A program made the translations under genes and the position numbers. The notes below the pieces were generated by a model, which did no database searches, was not told the DNA's origin, and saw nothing but the letters and a program-made list of their open reading frames with translations. From the NCBI GenBank assembly GCA_004356215.1, contig SMXR01000003.1, positions 1-28,995 on the forward strand: DNA of 28,995 bases, in the 5' to 3' direction. This document shows, in pieces, positions 8,039-16,102 of this stretch. Origin of the DNA: Alphaproteobacteria bacterium. Lineage in GTDB: Bacteria; Pseudomonadota; Alphaproteobacteria; Sphingomonadales; SMXR01. The stretch's first letter is position 1. The number at the start of each line of letters is the position of its first letter.

Positions 8039-8602
8039 TTAGATTTTCTTAATTTCCTGCTCTTTTGTGGCCAGAATATGATCAACGTCCTCGATGTATT
8101 TATCGGTCAGCTTTTGCACCTCATCAGCCCACATACGAACCTCGTCCTCGCTCATATGGTCTTGCTTTTCCGATTTCTTCAAATCTTCCATCCCGTGATG
8201 GCGAACATTGCGGATGGCAATTCGGGTTTGCTCAGCGTATTTTCCTGCAACTTTCGAAATTTCGACGCGGCGTTCCTCGTTCAATTCAGGGATCGGAATG
8301 CGGATCAGCTGGCCATCAATCATCGGGTTCAGGCCCAGCTCAGAGGCCCGGATCGCTTTTTCCACCGCGGCGGTGTTATTCACATCCCACACCTGCACAT
8401 TTAGCAAACGGGGTTCTGGTACCGTGATCGAAGCCACCTGGTTGAGCGGCATGGCGGCGCCGTAGACATCAACCGTAATCGGATCGAGCATGGCGGCACT
8501 GGCCCGTCCGGTTCTAAGTCCGGCAAATTCATGACGCAAATTTTCCAGCGCGCCCTTCATCCGCCGTTCAACATCCTTAACATCCAATCCGTGTCCAGAC
8601 AT
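8039..8602 (-). CDS. frr: Ribosome recycling factor
   Basis: Works with EF-G to split post-termination ribosomes. The 187 residues match the family length (185 in E. coli). The conserved LRTGRASAAMLDPITVDVYG segment near the N-terminus and NEERRVEISKVAGKYAEQTRIAIRNVRH belong to domains I and II. It begins 5 bases after the pyrH stop with an AAGGG ribosome binding site inside pyrH, so the two are tightly coupled. The tsf-pyrH-frr order is common across bacteria. Confidence 0.97.
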   Translation of the reverse strand: MSGHGLDVKDVERRMKGALENLRHEFAGLRTGRASAAMLDPITVDVYGAAMPLNQVASITVPEPRLLNVQVWDVNNTAAVEKAIRASELGLNPMIDGQLIRIPIPELNEERRVEISKVAGKYAEQTRIAIRNVRHHGMEDLKKSEKQDHMSEDEVRMWADEVQKLTDKYIEDVDHILATKEQEIKKI

Positions 8603-8607
8603 GGGCC

Positions 8608-9327
8608 CTACCCTTCTATAACCGTAAATTTACCGCTGCCTGCCAAAGCTTTGGCAAACGCGCCTTTTTCCAGGATTGAAAATACCACAATGGGAATTTT
8701 GTTGTCACGGCATAAAGCGATCGCCGAAGCGTCCATGATTTTCAGGTCCTGGCTCAAAACGTCCCGGTATTTAAGACTTTCATACCGTTTCGCATTTTTA
8801 TCAATTTTCGGATCGGCCGAATAAACGCCGTCAACCTGGGTGCCCTTGACCAAAACATCACAGGACATTTCTGCCGCCCGCAAAGCGGCGGCGGTATCGG
8901 TGGTAAAAAACGGATTGCCGGTACCCGCAGCAAAAATTACGGTGCGGCCCTTTTCCATATGGCGCATGGCACGGCGGCGAATATATGGCTCACACACGCT
9001 CGACATTGGGATTGCCGACTGAACCCGGGTTTGAACTTCAATGCCCTCCAGGGCATTCTGGATCGCCAGCGCATTCATGACCGTCGCCAACATCCCCATA
9101 TAATCGGCGGAGGTTCGGTCAAAGCCGTTTTTAGCCGCTGAAAGCCCGCGGAAAATATTTCCACCGCCAACAACCAGGCAAATTTCAAACCCGTTTTCTA
9201 CCGCCAGTTTTATCTCTTGGGCAATCCGTTCAACCTGAATATGGTCAATCCCATAGGCGCCCTCGCCCATCAGGGCTTCCCCGGAAAGTTTTAGCAGGAC
9301 GCGTTTGTATTTTGACTGTTCAGCCAT
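8608..9327 (-). CDS. pyrH: Uridylate kinase (UMP kinase)
   Basis: Phosphorylates UMP to UDP in pyrimidine nucleotide synthesis; a hexameric enzyme of the amino-acid kinase fold. The 239 residues show KRVLLKLSGEAL at the N-terminus, the glycine-rich VVGGGNIFRG loop, the UMP-binding GTGNPFFTTDTAA segment, and KGTQVDGVYSADP near the ATP site. An AGGTG ribosome binding site lies just upstream. It is the first gene after the terminator behind tsf, so it either has its own promoter in the 84 bases upstream or depends on readthrough. Confidence 0.97.
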   Translation of the reverse strand: MAEQSKYKRVLLKLSGEALMGEGAYGIDHIQVERIAQEIKLAVENGFEICLVVGGGNIFRGLSAAKNGFDRTSADYMGMLATVMNALAIQNALEGIEVQTRVQSAIPMSSVCEPYIRRRAMRHMEKGRTVIFAAGTGNPFFTTDTAAALRAAEMSCDVLVKGTQVDGVYSADPKIDKNAKRYESLKYRDVLSQDLKIMDASAIALCRDNKIPIVVFSILEKGAFAKALAGSGKFTVIEG

Positions 9328-9411
9328 TCGGCACCTTTTGATTTAAAATTAAGCTTTCGGTTCATAGCCTTAAACCCGTATCTTGCGCAAGGTGGGGGAT
9401 AAAACTTTGCC

Positions 9412-9444
9412 AAAAAAAAGACCGCACCAATTCCGCTGCGGTCT
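9412..9444 (-). terminator. Rho-independent terminator after tsf
   Basis: Read on the minus strand, an 8-bp perfect stem (AGACCGCA with TGCGGTCT, 10-base loop) is followed by 8 Ts, 26 bases after the tsf stop. This is a clear intrinsic terminator separating the rpsB-tsf unit from pyrH-frr. It may be partial, letting some transcription continue into pyrH. Confidence 0.88.
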
Positions 9445-9469
9445 CTTTTAAAATTCTAGCAGACAATCA

Positions 9470-10396
9470 TTAAAGGCCTGCTGCTGCCTTGACTTCGGCG
9501 GCAAAATCGCTGGTCTTCTTTTCAATCCCTTCGCCCAACTGGAACCGGATAAACCCGCTTAAGACAATCGGGGTGCCGGCCTCTTTGGCGGCAGCCTCAA
9601 TCACCTCGGAAATAATTGCTTTGCCATCAACAACCGAAATTTGTTTCAAAAGGACCACTTCCTCAAAAAACTTGCGCATCCGGCCCTCAATCATTTTCAT
9701 GATGATTTCTTCCGGTTTGCCAGTTGAGCGGGCTTGTTCAATCAGGATTTTACGCTCGCGCTCTACTATTTTAGCGTCCAGGTCGTCTTCGCTTAGCGCC
9801 TTCGGGCTGGTGGCGGCAATGTGCATCGCCAAATGTTTGCCGAGCGTAGCCAGTGTCTCGTCAGAAGCTTCTGACTCGAGTGCTACCATAACCCCGATTT
9901 TACCCAGGCCGTCGGCAACCTTGTTGTGCAAATAACTGATAACCTGGCCCTTTTTGATGTTAAGCCCGGCGGTGCGGCGAACTGCCATGTTTTCCCCAAT
10001 AGTGGAAATGTTATGGGTCAGCTGTTCCGCGACGGTCCGGTCAGATCCGGGATACCCGGATTCAAGAACGGCAGCCATGTCCCCGTCATTGGCCAAGCCA
10101 ATTTCAGCCACGGTTTTTACAAATTCCTGGAATTGCTCATTGAGGGCGACAAAATCGGTTTCTGCATTGACCTCTACAATCACCCCGGAATTTCCGCCTG
10201 TGGCAATTCCGACCAGCCCTTCAGCGGCGACCCGGGACGATTTTTTGGCGGCGGCAGCCAGGCCATTTTGGCGCAGCCAATCAACCGCGGCTTCAATATC
10301 CCCACCGGTTTCGTCCAGAGCTTTTTTGCAATCCATCATACCCGCACCTGATTTCAGGCGCAGTTCTTTTACCAATGCAGCAGTCACTTCAGCCAT
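9470..10396 (-). CDS. tsf: Translation elongation factor Ts
   Basis: Guanine nucleotide exchange factor that recharges EF-Tu. The 308 residues match family length. The N-terminal UBA-like domain (about 1-50) has LRLKSGAGMMDCKKAL. The TDFVA motif that contacts EF-Tu is at residues 80-84, within the core beginning EGLVGIA. The start codon and its ribosome binding site (AGGA, 7 bases upstream) lie inside the last codons of rpsB: the two frames overlap by 13 bases, unlike the usual spacer between these genes. Downstream is a strong terminator. Confidence 0.97.
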   Translation of the reverse strand: MAEVTAALVKELRLKSGAGMMDCKKALDETGGDIEAAVDWLRQNGLAAAAKKSSRVAAEGLVGIATGGNSGVIVEVNAETDFVALNEQFQEFVKTVAEIGLANDGDMAAVLESGYPGSDRTVAEQLTHNISTIGENMAVRRTAGLNIKKGQVISYLHNKVADGLGKIGVMVALESEASDETLATLGKHLAMHIAATSPKALSEDDLDAKIVERERKILIEQARSTGKPEEIIMKMIEGRMRKFFEEVVLLKQISVVDGKAIISEVIEAAAKEAGTPIVLSGFIRFQLGEGIEKKTSDFAAEVKAAAGL

Positions 10397-11691
10397 GATA
10401 TTTTCCTGTTTTTATCGTTCGTCTCTTGTTTGGTTTGTTTGGCTTTCTTAGCCGGTGCTTTTTTAGCGGCAGCTTTTTTGGCCGGGGCTTTCTTGGCCGC
10501 AGCTTCCTTTTTAGGGGCCGCTTTTTTTGCGGGAGCTTTTTTAGCCTCAGCCTTTTTCGCGGCGGTCTTTTTCGCGGGAGCTTTTTTAACCTCGGTCTTC
10601 TTAACCGCTGCTTTCTTGGCCGGGACCTTTGGCGCTTCAGCCTTTTTGGCCGGGGCCTTTGGCGCTTCAGCCTTTTTGGCCGGGGCTTCCTTCGGGGCTT
10701 CCTTTTTCACATCGGCTTTTTTGGCCTCTTTTGCGTCCTTCGCCTTGGCTGGCGCGGCTTTTTCATCCGCCTTCTTGGCGGCAACCTTGGCGGCAACCTT
10801 TTTGGATGGCACTTTTTTCACCACTTTGAAATCCGCTTTTGGCTTGGCCTTTTTGCCCTCTTGTGCTTTAGCCGCAGGTTTCTCTTCGGCCTTTGTGTCT
10901 GCTTTTGCAGCACCTTTGGCGTCAGCTGGCTTCGGGGCGGCTTCTTTTGCCTCAACTTTGGCGTCCACCTTTGCCTCTTCTGCGGGCTGTTCCTTCAGGG
11001 TGATTTCATCCTGGATGCCGTCCAGAACCGCACCACTGAACAGATCACAATAAAGGTTGATGGCCCGGGTGGCGTCATCATTCCCGGGGATCGGGAAAGC
11101 TATCCCATCGGGATTACTGTTGGTATCGAGTATCGCAACGACTGGAATATGAAGCTTTTGTGCTTCCAGGATGGCAATTTCTTCCTTGTTGGTGTCAATC
11201 ACGACAACCACATCGGGAATCCCGCCCATTTCACGAATGCCGCCCAGGTTGCGTTCAAGCTTGTCACGGTGGCGCGTCAGTTGCAGGCGTTCCTTTTTGG
11301 TAAAGCCTGCGGTTTCATCAGCCAGTTTTTCATCCAGCTCTTTCAAAATTTTGATCGATTTTGAAATCGTTTGCCAGTTGGTCAGCATGCCGCCAAGCCA
11401 GCGGTGATCAACGTAATACTGGCCACAGCGTTTGGCCGCCGCGGCAACGGCCTTTGAGGCTTGGCGTTTGGTGCCGACAAACAGCACCCGGCCGCCACCG
11501 GCGGCAATTTCCCTGAGGAATTGCAAAGCGCGGGCCAGAAGCGGCACCGACTGGCTCAAATCAATAATGTGAACCTTGTGGCGGATCCCATAAATATAGG
11601 GGCCCATTTTAGGATTCCAGCGGTGGGTTTGGTGTCCAAAGTGAACGCCAGCTTCCAATAGCTGACGCATATCAAATTCAGCAAGCGACAT
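10384..11691 (-). CDS. rpsB: 30S ribosomal protein S2 with long Lys/Ala/Pro-rich C-terminal tail
   Basis: S2 (uS2) binds the 30S subunit and recruits S1. Residues 1 to about 235 are a normal S2 (MRQLLEAGVHFGHQTHRWNPKM, DHRWLGGMLTNW, VAILDTNSNPDGI). About 200 more residues follow, for 435 in total against roughly 240-260 usual. The tail begins acidic and Ala-rich (about 235-290), then becomes strongly basic with many PAKKA and KKAPAKKA units, like histone H1. The last 18 residues are not repetitive and read through the tsf ribosome binding site into tsf. I chose the ATG at 11691 because it has GGAG upstream and begins the conserved S2 N-terminus; the frame stays open to an ATG at 11760 with no conserved sequence. 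Confidence 0.93.
   Translation of the reverse strand: MSLAEFDMRQLLEAGVHFGHQTHRWNPKMGPYIYGIRHKVHIIDLSQSVPLLARALQFLREIAAGGGRVLFVGTKRQASKAVAAAAKRCGQYYVDHRWLGGMLTNWQTISKSIKILKELDEKLADETAGFTKKERLQLTRHRDKLERNLGGIREMGGIPDVVVVIDTNKEEIAILEAQKLHIPVVAILDTNSNPDGIAFPIPGNDDATRAINLYCDLFSGAVLDGIQDEITLKEQPAEEAKVDAKVEAKEAAPKPADAKGAAKADTKAEEKPAAKAQEGKKAKPKADFKVVKKVPSKKVAAKVAAKKADEKAAPAKAKDAKEAKKADVKKEAPKEAPAKKAEAPKAPAKKAEAPKVPAKKAAVKKTEVKKAPAKKTAAKKAEAKKAPAKKAAPKKEAAAKKAPAKKAAAKKAPAKKAKQTKQETNDKNRKISWLK
10626..10685 (-). repeat. Perfect 30-base tandem duplication in the rpsB tail
   Basis: Bases 10626-10655 and 10656-10685 are identical. Each encodes one PAKKAEAPK-type unit of 10 residues, so the reading frame is kept. 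The identity at third codon positions points to a recent duplication or slippage event. Confidence 0.9.
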
Positions 11692-11856
11692 ATTTATTCT
11701 CCGGTTATAATTCCTCCGCAGGCGCTGTATTTTTGATCTTTCAAAAACACCGGAAGGCATAAAGCCAAAAGCCCGCGTGTGTGATGGGCCGCTGGATACA
11801 CAGCTATGGCCAAAACTGCAAGTAAAAAATGTTGAAAATAATAATTTAAACCGGCT
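11692..11856 (-). promoter_or_regulatory. Upstream region of rpsB (probable promoter and leader)
   Basis: This 165-base gap between dnaE and rpsB must hold the rpsB promoter or be crossed by readthrough from dnaE. A weak sigma-70-like pair fits on the minus strand: TTGCAG (11816-11821) and TATCCA (11793-11798), 17 bases apart, each matching only three consensus bases. An inverted repeat TTTTTGA/TCAAAAA (11730-11747) lies about 40 bases before the start codon and could be part of an S2-responsive leader. The ribosome binding site GGAG is 8 bases before the ATG. No clear terminator for dnaE is seen. Confidence 0.35.
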
Positions 11857-14800
11857 TTAGTGATAAATCAGCCGGACATCAGAAATACCCGAGAATGACT
11901 TGACCGCGCCCTGGAGCGCCGGGCTTATCTTGTGGGTTCCGCCAAGGCCGATCAATACCTCACGGCCCTGTTCCTGGCTGACGACCGAAAAACTGACCTT
12001 TCCGGTACCCCCCTGGTGTTTGCCAAGCAAATCCTTAAGGCCCGCCAATGCCGCCTCTTCCTGGACAAAAATCAATAGCTCGGCATTTTGCATCAGGTTA
12101 TCAGGGTCAAAAACCTCAAAGCCGCGCATAATCATGCGCGGGGCATCTTCATTATCACCCTTGTCGATGGAAACGTCTAAAATAAGCGGCATCTGGTTGT
12201 CGCTGAGATCACGGACCTGATCAAGAACATCACCAAAAACCAGAACTTCGAAACCACCCATCACATCCGAGAGCGACAAAAACGCAAAGGTGCGGCCCGA
12301 TTTTGCCGCCTTGCGAATTTGCAAATCCTCATAAATGCCCGCGATTTTAACGGTTTTACCCAGATGGACCGGGTTGGTTATGGCCTCCTGGCTGTTGATG
12401 ACGCCCTTTCTGGTCAGCGCCTCGCTGTAGGCCTCGAGGGGGTGTGAGGTGAAATAAAAACCAAGGGCGTCGCGTTCGCGTTTCAATATATATGCCTGGT
12501 CCCAGGCCTCAGCGGCGGGGATGGCAATTCGTGGAACCGGGGCGCCGCCCTCGCCCATGAAAAGATTTTCCTGGGAACTAAGCCTGGCGTCATGACAGGC
12601 GTGGGAATGTTTCAACAGCATATCAAGCGCGCCCAGCATCTCGGCCCGGTTGCCATGCAGGCTGTCAAACGCCCCGGCGCAGATCAGGCTTTCCAACTGG
12701 CGTTTATTGGCCTGGTTGCTATCAAGGCGCTCCATCAGCGCATGGGGGCCATCAAACGGCCCGTTAGCTTTACGCTCGGCAACAATTCCGGCCATGGCCT
12801 TGGCGCCGACATTCTTGACTGCGGCCAGGGCATAGCGGATGCCTTTTTCCTCGCCCTCGCCTTCCACCCAGAAGGTGTCGCCCGATTTGTTGATATCGGG
12901 GGGAAAAAGCGGAATGCCCATATGGCGAACTTCCTTGACCAAAAGCGCCAGTTTGTCGGTGTTATCGCATTCAAGGCACATCGTCGCCGCCATAAATTCA
13001 ACCGGATAGTGGGCCTTGAGATAGGCGGTCTGGTAGGCAATCAAGGCATAGGCCGCGGCGTGGCTTTTATTAAAACCATAACCAGCGAATTTCGCTACCA
13101 GGTCAAAAATCGACGAGGCTTTGCTGACCATCACGCCTTTTTCCCTAGCGCCTTCAACAAAGCGTTTGCGCTGGGCGTCCATTTCCGACTGGATTTTTTT
13201 ACCCATGGCGCGGCGCAGCAGATCGGCTTCACCCAACGAATACCCGGCCAAAACCTTGGCGATTTCCATCACCTGTTCCTGGTAGATGATAACGCCGTGG
13301 GTCTCCTTCAAAACCGGTTCAAGCCACTCATGCAAATAATCCTCCTCCTCTTCACCGTGTTTGCGGCGGATATAGGAGGGAATGTTTTCCATCGGCCCGG
13401 GCCGGTAAAGGGCGACCATGGCAATAATATCTTCAAACTTGTCCGGCTTTAGCGATTTTAGCGAGCTGCGCATGCCCGAACCTTCCAACTGGAACACCCC
13501 GGCGGTATCGCCGCGGGTAATCAGCTGGTAGGTTTTTTGGTCATCCAGCGGCAAGGTTTCCAATTCAATTTTTATGCCAATACGGCGCAGGTATTTAAGG
13601 GTTTGGTGCAAAACTGTCAGCGTTTTCAAACCCAGGAAGTCAAACTTTACCAGCCCGGCCTTTTCCACCCATTTCATACTGAACCCGGTTACCGGCATTT
13701 CGGACCTGGGATCGCGGTAAAGCGGGATCATTTCAACCAGCGGCCGGTCGGCAATCACCACCCCGGCGGCATGGGTTGAGGCGTGGCGGAACAGGCCTTC
13801 CAGTTTTAGTGCCCGTTCGATCACCGCTGCGGTCAATTCATCCTGCTCGCGTTCCTGGGCAAGTCGCGGTTCAAGCTTGAGGGCCTGACTTAAGGTCGTT
13901 AGCGCCATCGGGTTGTTCGGGATCATTTTGCACAGCCGGTCGGTCACCGGATAGGGTTGCTGCAACACCCGGCCAACATCGCGCAAAACCCCTCTAGCAT
14001 TCATGCTGCCGAAGGTAATGATCTGGGCGACATTTTCGGTGCCGTATTTTTCCTGGACGTAATGGATCACCTGGTCGCGCTTTTCCTGGCAAAAGTCGAT
14101 ATCAAAATCAGGCATCGACACCCGGTCGGGGTTAAGAAACCTCTCAAAAAGAAGCCCGAATCGCAGGGGGTCAAGCTCGGTAATACCAAGCGCCCAGGCG
14201 ACCACCGAGCCCGCGCCCGAGCCCCGGCCGGGCCCAACCGGGACGTCATGATCCTTGGCCCACTGGATAAAGTCAGCAACGATCAAAAAATATCCCGGAA
14301 ACCCCATTTTGGTAATGACGTCTAATTCAAACGCCAGCCGTTCCAGGTAGGGTTTGGCGGTTAAGACCTTTTCTTCCTTGCTCAACCCTTTAGAAAAAAC
14401 CTGGGTTTCCAGCCGCCCTTCCAGGCCCTTTTCCGACTGGGATTTAAGGTAATCCTCCTCAGAGGCACCACCCTCGACGGTAAACTTTGGCAAAATAGGA
14501 TCGAAGCCGCCCGGCGCATAGGCCGAACGCCGGGCAATGTGAACCGTATTTTCTATCGCCTCGGGCAAATCGGCAAACAAGGCGCACATCTCGGCGGCGC
14601 TCTTCAACCGGTGTTCCGGGGTCAGGCGGCGGCGTTCCAGCTCGGCGACATAGGTACCCGCAGCGATGCACAGCAAGGCGTCATGGGCTTCATACATATC
14701 GGCGTCAATGAAGTAGGCATCATTGGTGGCAACAAGTGGAATGTTGGAATTATAGGCGAGATCAAGAAAGCCATCCTCGGTGGCCTTTTCTGCTGGGGTG

Positions 14801-15342
14801 CCGTGGCGTTGAAGCTCAATATAAAGCCGTTCTGGAAACAAATCCTGGAAAGTTTTAAGAAGCGTGCCGGCGTCGTCCATCCGGCCATCCTGGACAAGCG
14901 CGCCAAGCGGCCCTTCGGCACCGCCGGTCATCATAATCAAGCCATCGGTCATGCCCTTTAGGTCATCCAGGGTTCTATGCGGGCCGCCGCCCTCGCCGCC
15001 TTCAAGGTGCGCCTGGCTGACAATTTTCAAAAGGTTTTTATACCCCCCCCGATCCTTGGCCAGCAAATGCACCCGATGGGTCTTGACCCCGCTTGATTTC
15101 CGGGTTTCCTTGAAATAGGGGGTGCTGAGCGACAGGGCCACGCCCAAAATCGGCTGGACCCCTGCGGCTTTCATGGTCTCGGCGAATTCCAGGGCGCCAA
15201 AAAGGTTATTGGTGTCGGTAACCGCGATCGCCGGCATGCCCGAGGTTTTTGCCCACGCCGCCAAATCCTTGATATGGATCGCGCCTTCAGCCAGCGAATA
15301 GGCGCTGTGTACGCTTAAATGAATGAAGTTTTGCGCCGCCAT
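11857..15342 (-). CDS. dnaE: DNA polymerase III alpha subunit DnaE
   Basis: Catalytic subunit of the replicative DNA polymerase. Order of domains: PHP domain at the N-terminus (HLSVHSAYSLAEG), polymerase core with catalytic Asp412 and Asp414 in PDFDIDF, VPVGPGRGSGAGS before it, the thumb/fingers region with GYGFNKSHAAAYALIAYQ, a helix-hairpin-helix part, and an OB fold (VKIAGIYEDLQIRK). The 1161 residues fit DnaE1. I chose the ATG at 15342 because family members begin a few residues before this N-terminal motif; an in-frame ATG at 15384 would add 14 residues, and neither has a strong ribosome binding site. The coding strand has a run of 8 G in the PHP region (15043-15050) that keeps frame. 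Confidence 0.96.
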   Translation of the reverse strand: MAAQNFIHLSVHSAYSLAEGAIHIKDLAAWAKTSGMPAIAVTDTNNLFGALEFAETMKAAGVQPILGVALSLSTPYFKETRKSSGVKTHRVHLLAKDRGGYKNLLKIVSQAHLEGGEGGGPHRTLDDLKGMTDGLIMMTGGAEGPLGALVQDGRMDDAGTLLKTFQDLFPERLYIELQRHGTPAEKATEDGFLDLAYNSNIPLVATNDAYFIDADMYEAHDALLCIAAGTYVAELERRRLTPEHRLKSAAEMCALFADLPEAIENTVHIARRSAYAPGGFDPILPKFTVEGGASEEDYLKSQSEKGLEGRLETQVFSKGLSKEEKVLTAKPYLERLAFELDVITKMGFPGYFLIVADFIQWAKDHDVPVGPGRGSGAGSVVAWALGITELDPLRFGLLFERFLNPDRVSMPDFDIDFCQEKRDQVIHYVQEKYGTENVAQIITFGSMNARGVLRDVGRVLQQPYPVTDRLCKMIPNNPMALTTLSQALKLEPRLAQEREQDELTAAVIERALKLEGLFRHASTHAAGVVIADRPLVEMIPLYRDPRSEMPVTGFSMKWVEKAGLVKFDFLGLKTLTVLHQTLKYLRRIGIKIELETLPLDDQKTYQLITRGDTAGVFQLEGSGMRSSLKSLKPDKFEDIIAMVALYRPGPMENIPSYIRRKHGEEEEDYLHEWLEPVLKETHGVIIYQEQVMEIAKVLAGYSLGEADLLRRAMGKKIQSEMDAQRKRFVEGAREKGVMVSKASSIFDLVAKFAGYGFNKSHAAAYALIAYQTAYLKAHYPVEFMAATMCLECDNTDKLALLVKEVRHMGIPLFPPDINKSGDTFWVEGEGEEKGIRYALAAVKNVGAKAMAGIVAERKANGPFDGPHALMERLDSNQANKRQLESLICAGAFDSLHGNRAEMLGALDMLLKHSHACHDARLSSQENLFMGEGGAPVPRIAIPAAEAWDQAYILKRERDALGFYFTSHPLEAYSEALTRKGVINSQEAITNPVHLGKTVKIAGIYEDLQIRKAAKSGRTFAFLSLSDVMGGFEVLVFGDVLDQVRDLSDNQMPLILDVSIDKGDNEDAPRMIMRGFEVFDPDNLMQNAELLIFVQEEAALAGLKDLLGKHQGGTGKVSFSVVSQEQGREVLIGLGGTHKISPALQGAVKSFSGISDVRLIYH

Positions 15343-15415
15343 AATTGCCGCAACCAGCCCTGCCTGAGAGTTTTTTATCCCCATCAGTTAACACCGAACC
15401 GCCAGCAAATGTAAG

Positions 15416-16102
15416 CTAAATTTTCTTGGACGAAAGCACTCCGTTGTGAAGAAAAACGCACCTGTCCATGCGTTTGGCCAGGGCGGTATTGTGGGTCGCG
15501 ATCAACGCCGCCATCTGATTTTTCCTGATCGTTTCGATGAACACATCCATCACTTTATCAGCAGTGGCTTCATCAAGATTTCCGGTCGGTTCATCGGCCA
15601 ACACCACCAGCGGTGTATTGGCCATGGCCCGGGCGATGGCGACCCGTTGTTGTTCGCCGCCGGAAAGTTGTGATGGCAGGTGGTCTGCCCGGTCATCCAA
15701 ATAAACCGATTTTAGTAAAGCAAATGCCGCCTTGGCTGCGGCTTTTTTACCCTTGCCCATTATCCGGAGTGGCAACATGACATTTTCCTGCGCGGTAAAA
15801 TCCTGCAGCAGATGATGAAACTGGTAAATAAAGCCAAGACAATTACGCCGGGTCAAAGTGCGGTCACTCCCCGCCATGGCGCTGCAGGCCTTGCCATTGA
15901 TTATAACTTCACCGGCGTTGGCAGTTTCCAGAAGCCCCGCGATGTGCAGCACGGTTGATTTGCCGCAGCCCGAGGGGCCCAAGAGGCCTACAATTTCACC
16001 GGGTTTCAGGGTCAGGTTAACCCCCTGCAATATCTTCAGCTCACGGCCACCTTGATGAAACGTGCGCTCAATCCCATGAAGTTCCAATACCGGGCTGGTC
16101 AT
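15416..16102 (-). CDS. lolD: Lipoprotein-releasing system ATP-binding protein LolD
   Basis: ATPase of the Lol ABC transporter that extracts lipoproteins from the inner membrane for delivery to the outer membrane. The 228 residues contain Walker A GPSGCGKST (42-50), Q-loop FIYQFHHLL, signature LSGGEQQ (146-152), Walker B LVVLADE (165-171) and H-loop His204. The ATG at 16102 overlaps the lolC stop as ATGA and has GAGGAAC upstream; a start at 16150 is also in frame but would lie inside lolC without family similarity. Close relatives are MacB and FtsE ATPases; the adjacent LolC-type permease supports LolD. Confidence 0.94.
   Translation of the reverse strand: MTSPVLELHGIERTFHQGGRELKILQGVNLTLKPGEIVGLLGPSGCGKSTVLHIAGLLETANAGEVIINGKACSAMAGSDRTLTRRNCLGFIYQFHHLLQDFTAQENVMLPLRIMGKGKKAAAKAAFALLKSVYLDDRADHLPSQLSGGEQQRVAIARAMANTPLVVLADEPTGNLDEATADKVMDVFIETIRKNQMAALIATHNTALAKRMDRCVFLHNGVLSSKKI

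Noticed and set aside
9328..9411. Promoter for pyrH (TTGCGC and TATGAA, 18 bases apart, minus strand)
   Set aside because: Too few consensus bases in the -35 box to call; readthrough of the tsf terminator is an equal possibility.
10430..11053. Long plus-strand frame encoding an Ala/Phe-rich, membrane-like protein
   Set aside because: It is the mirror of the Lys/Ala codons of the rpsB tail (AAG and GCC read backward as CTT and GGC). It has no family resemblance, and rpsB clearly uses the other strand.
11692..11760. Upstream extension of rpsB by 23 codons
   Set aside because: The S2 family N-terminus starts at the ATG at 11691, which has a good ribosome binding site; the extra residues are not S2-like.
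12592..13452. Plus-strand frame of 286 codons inside dnaE
   Set aside because: It lies fully within conserved DnaE coding sequence on the other strand and its translation resembles no family.
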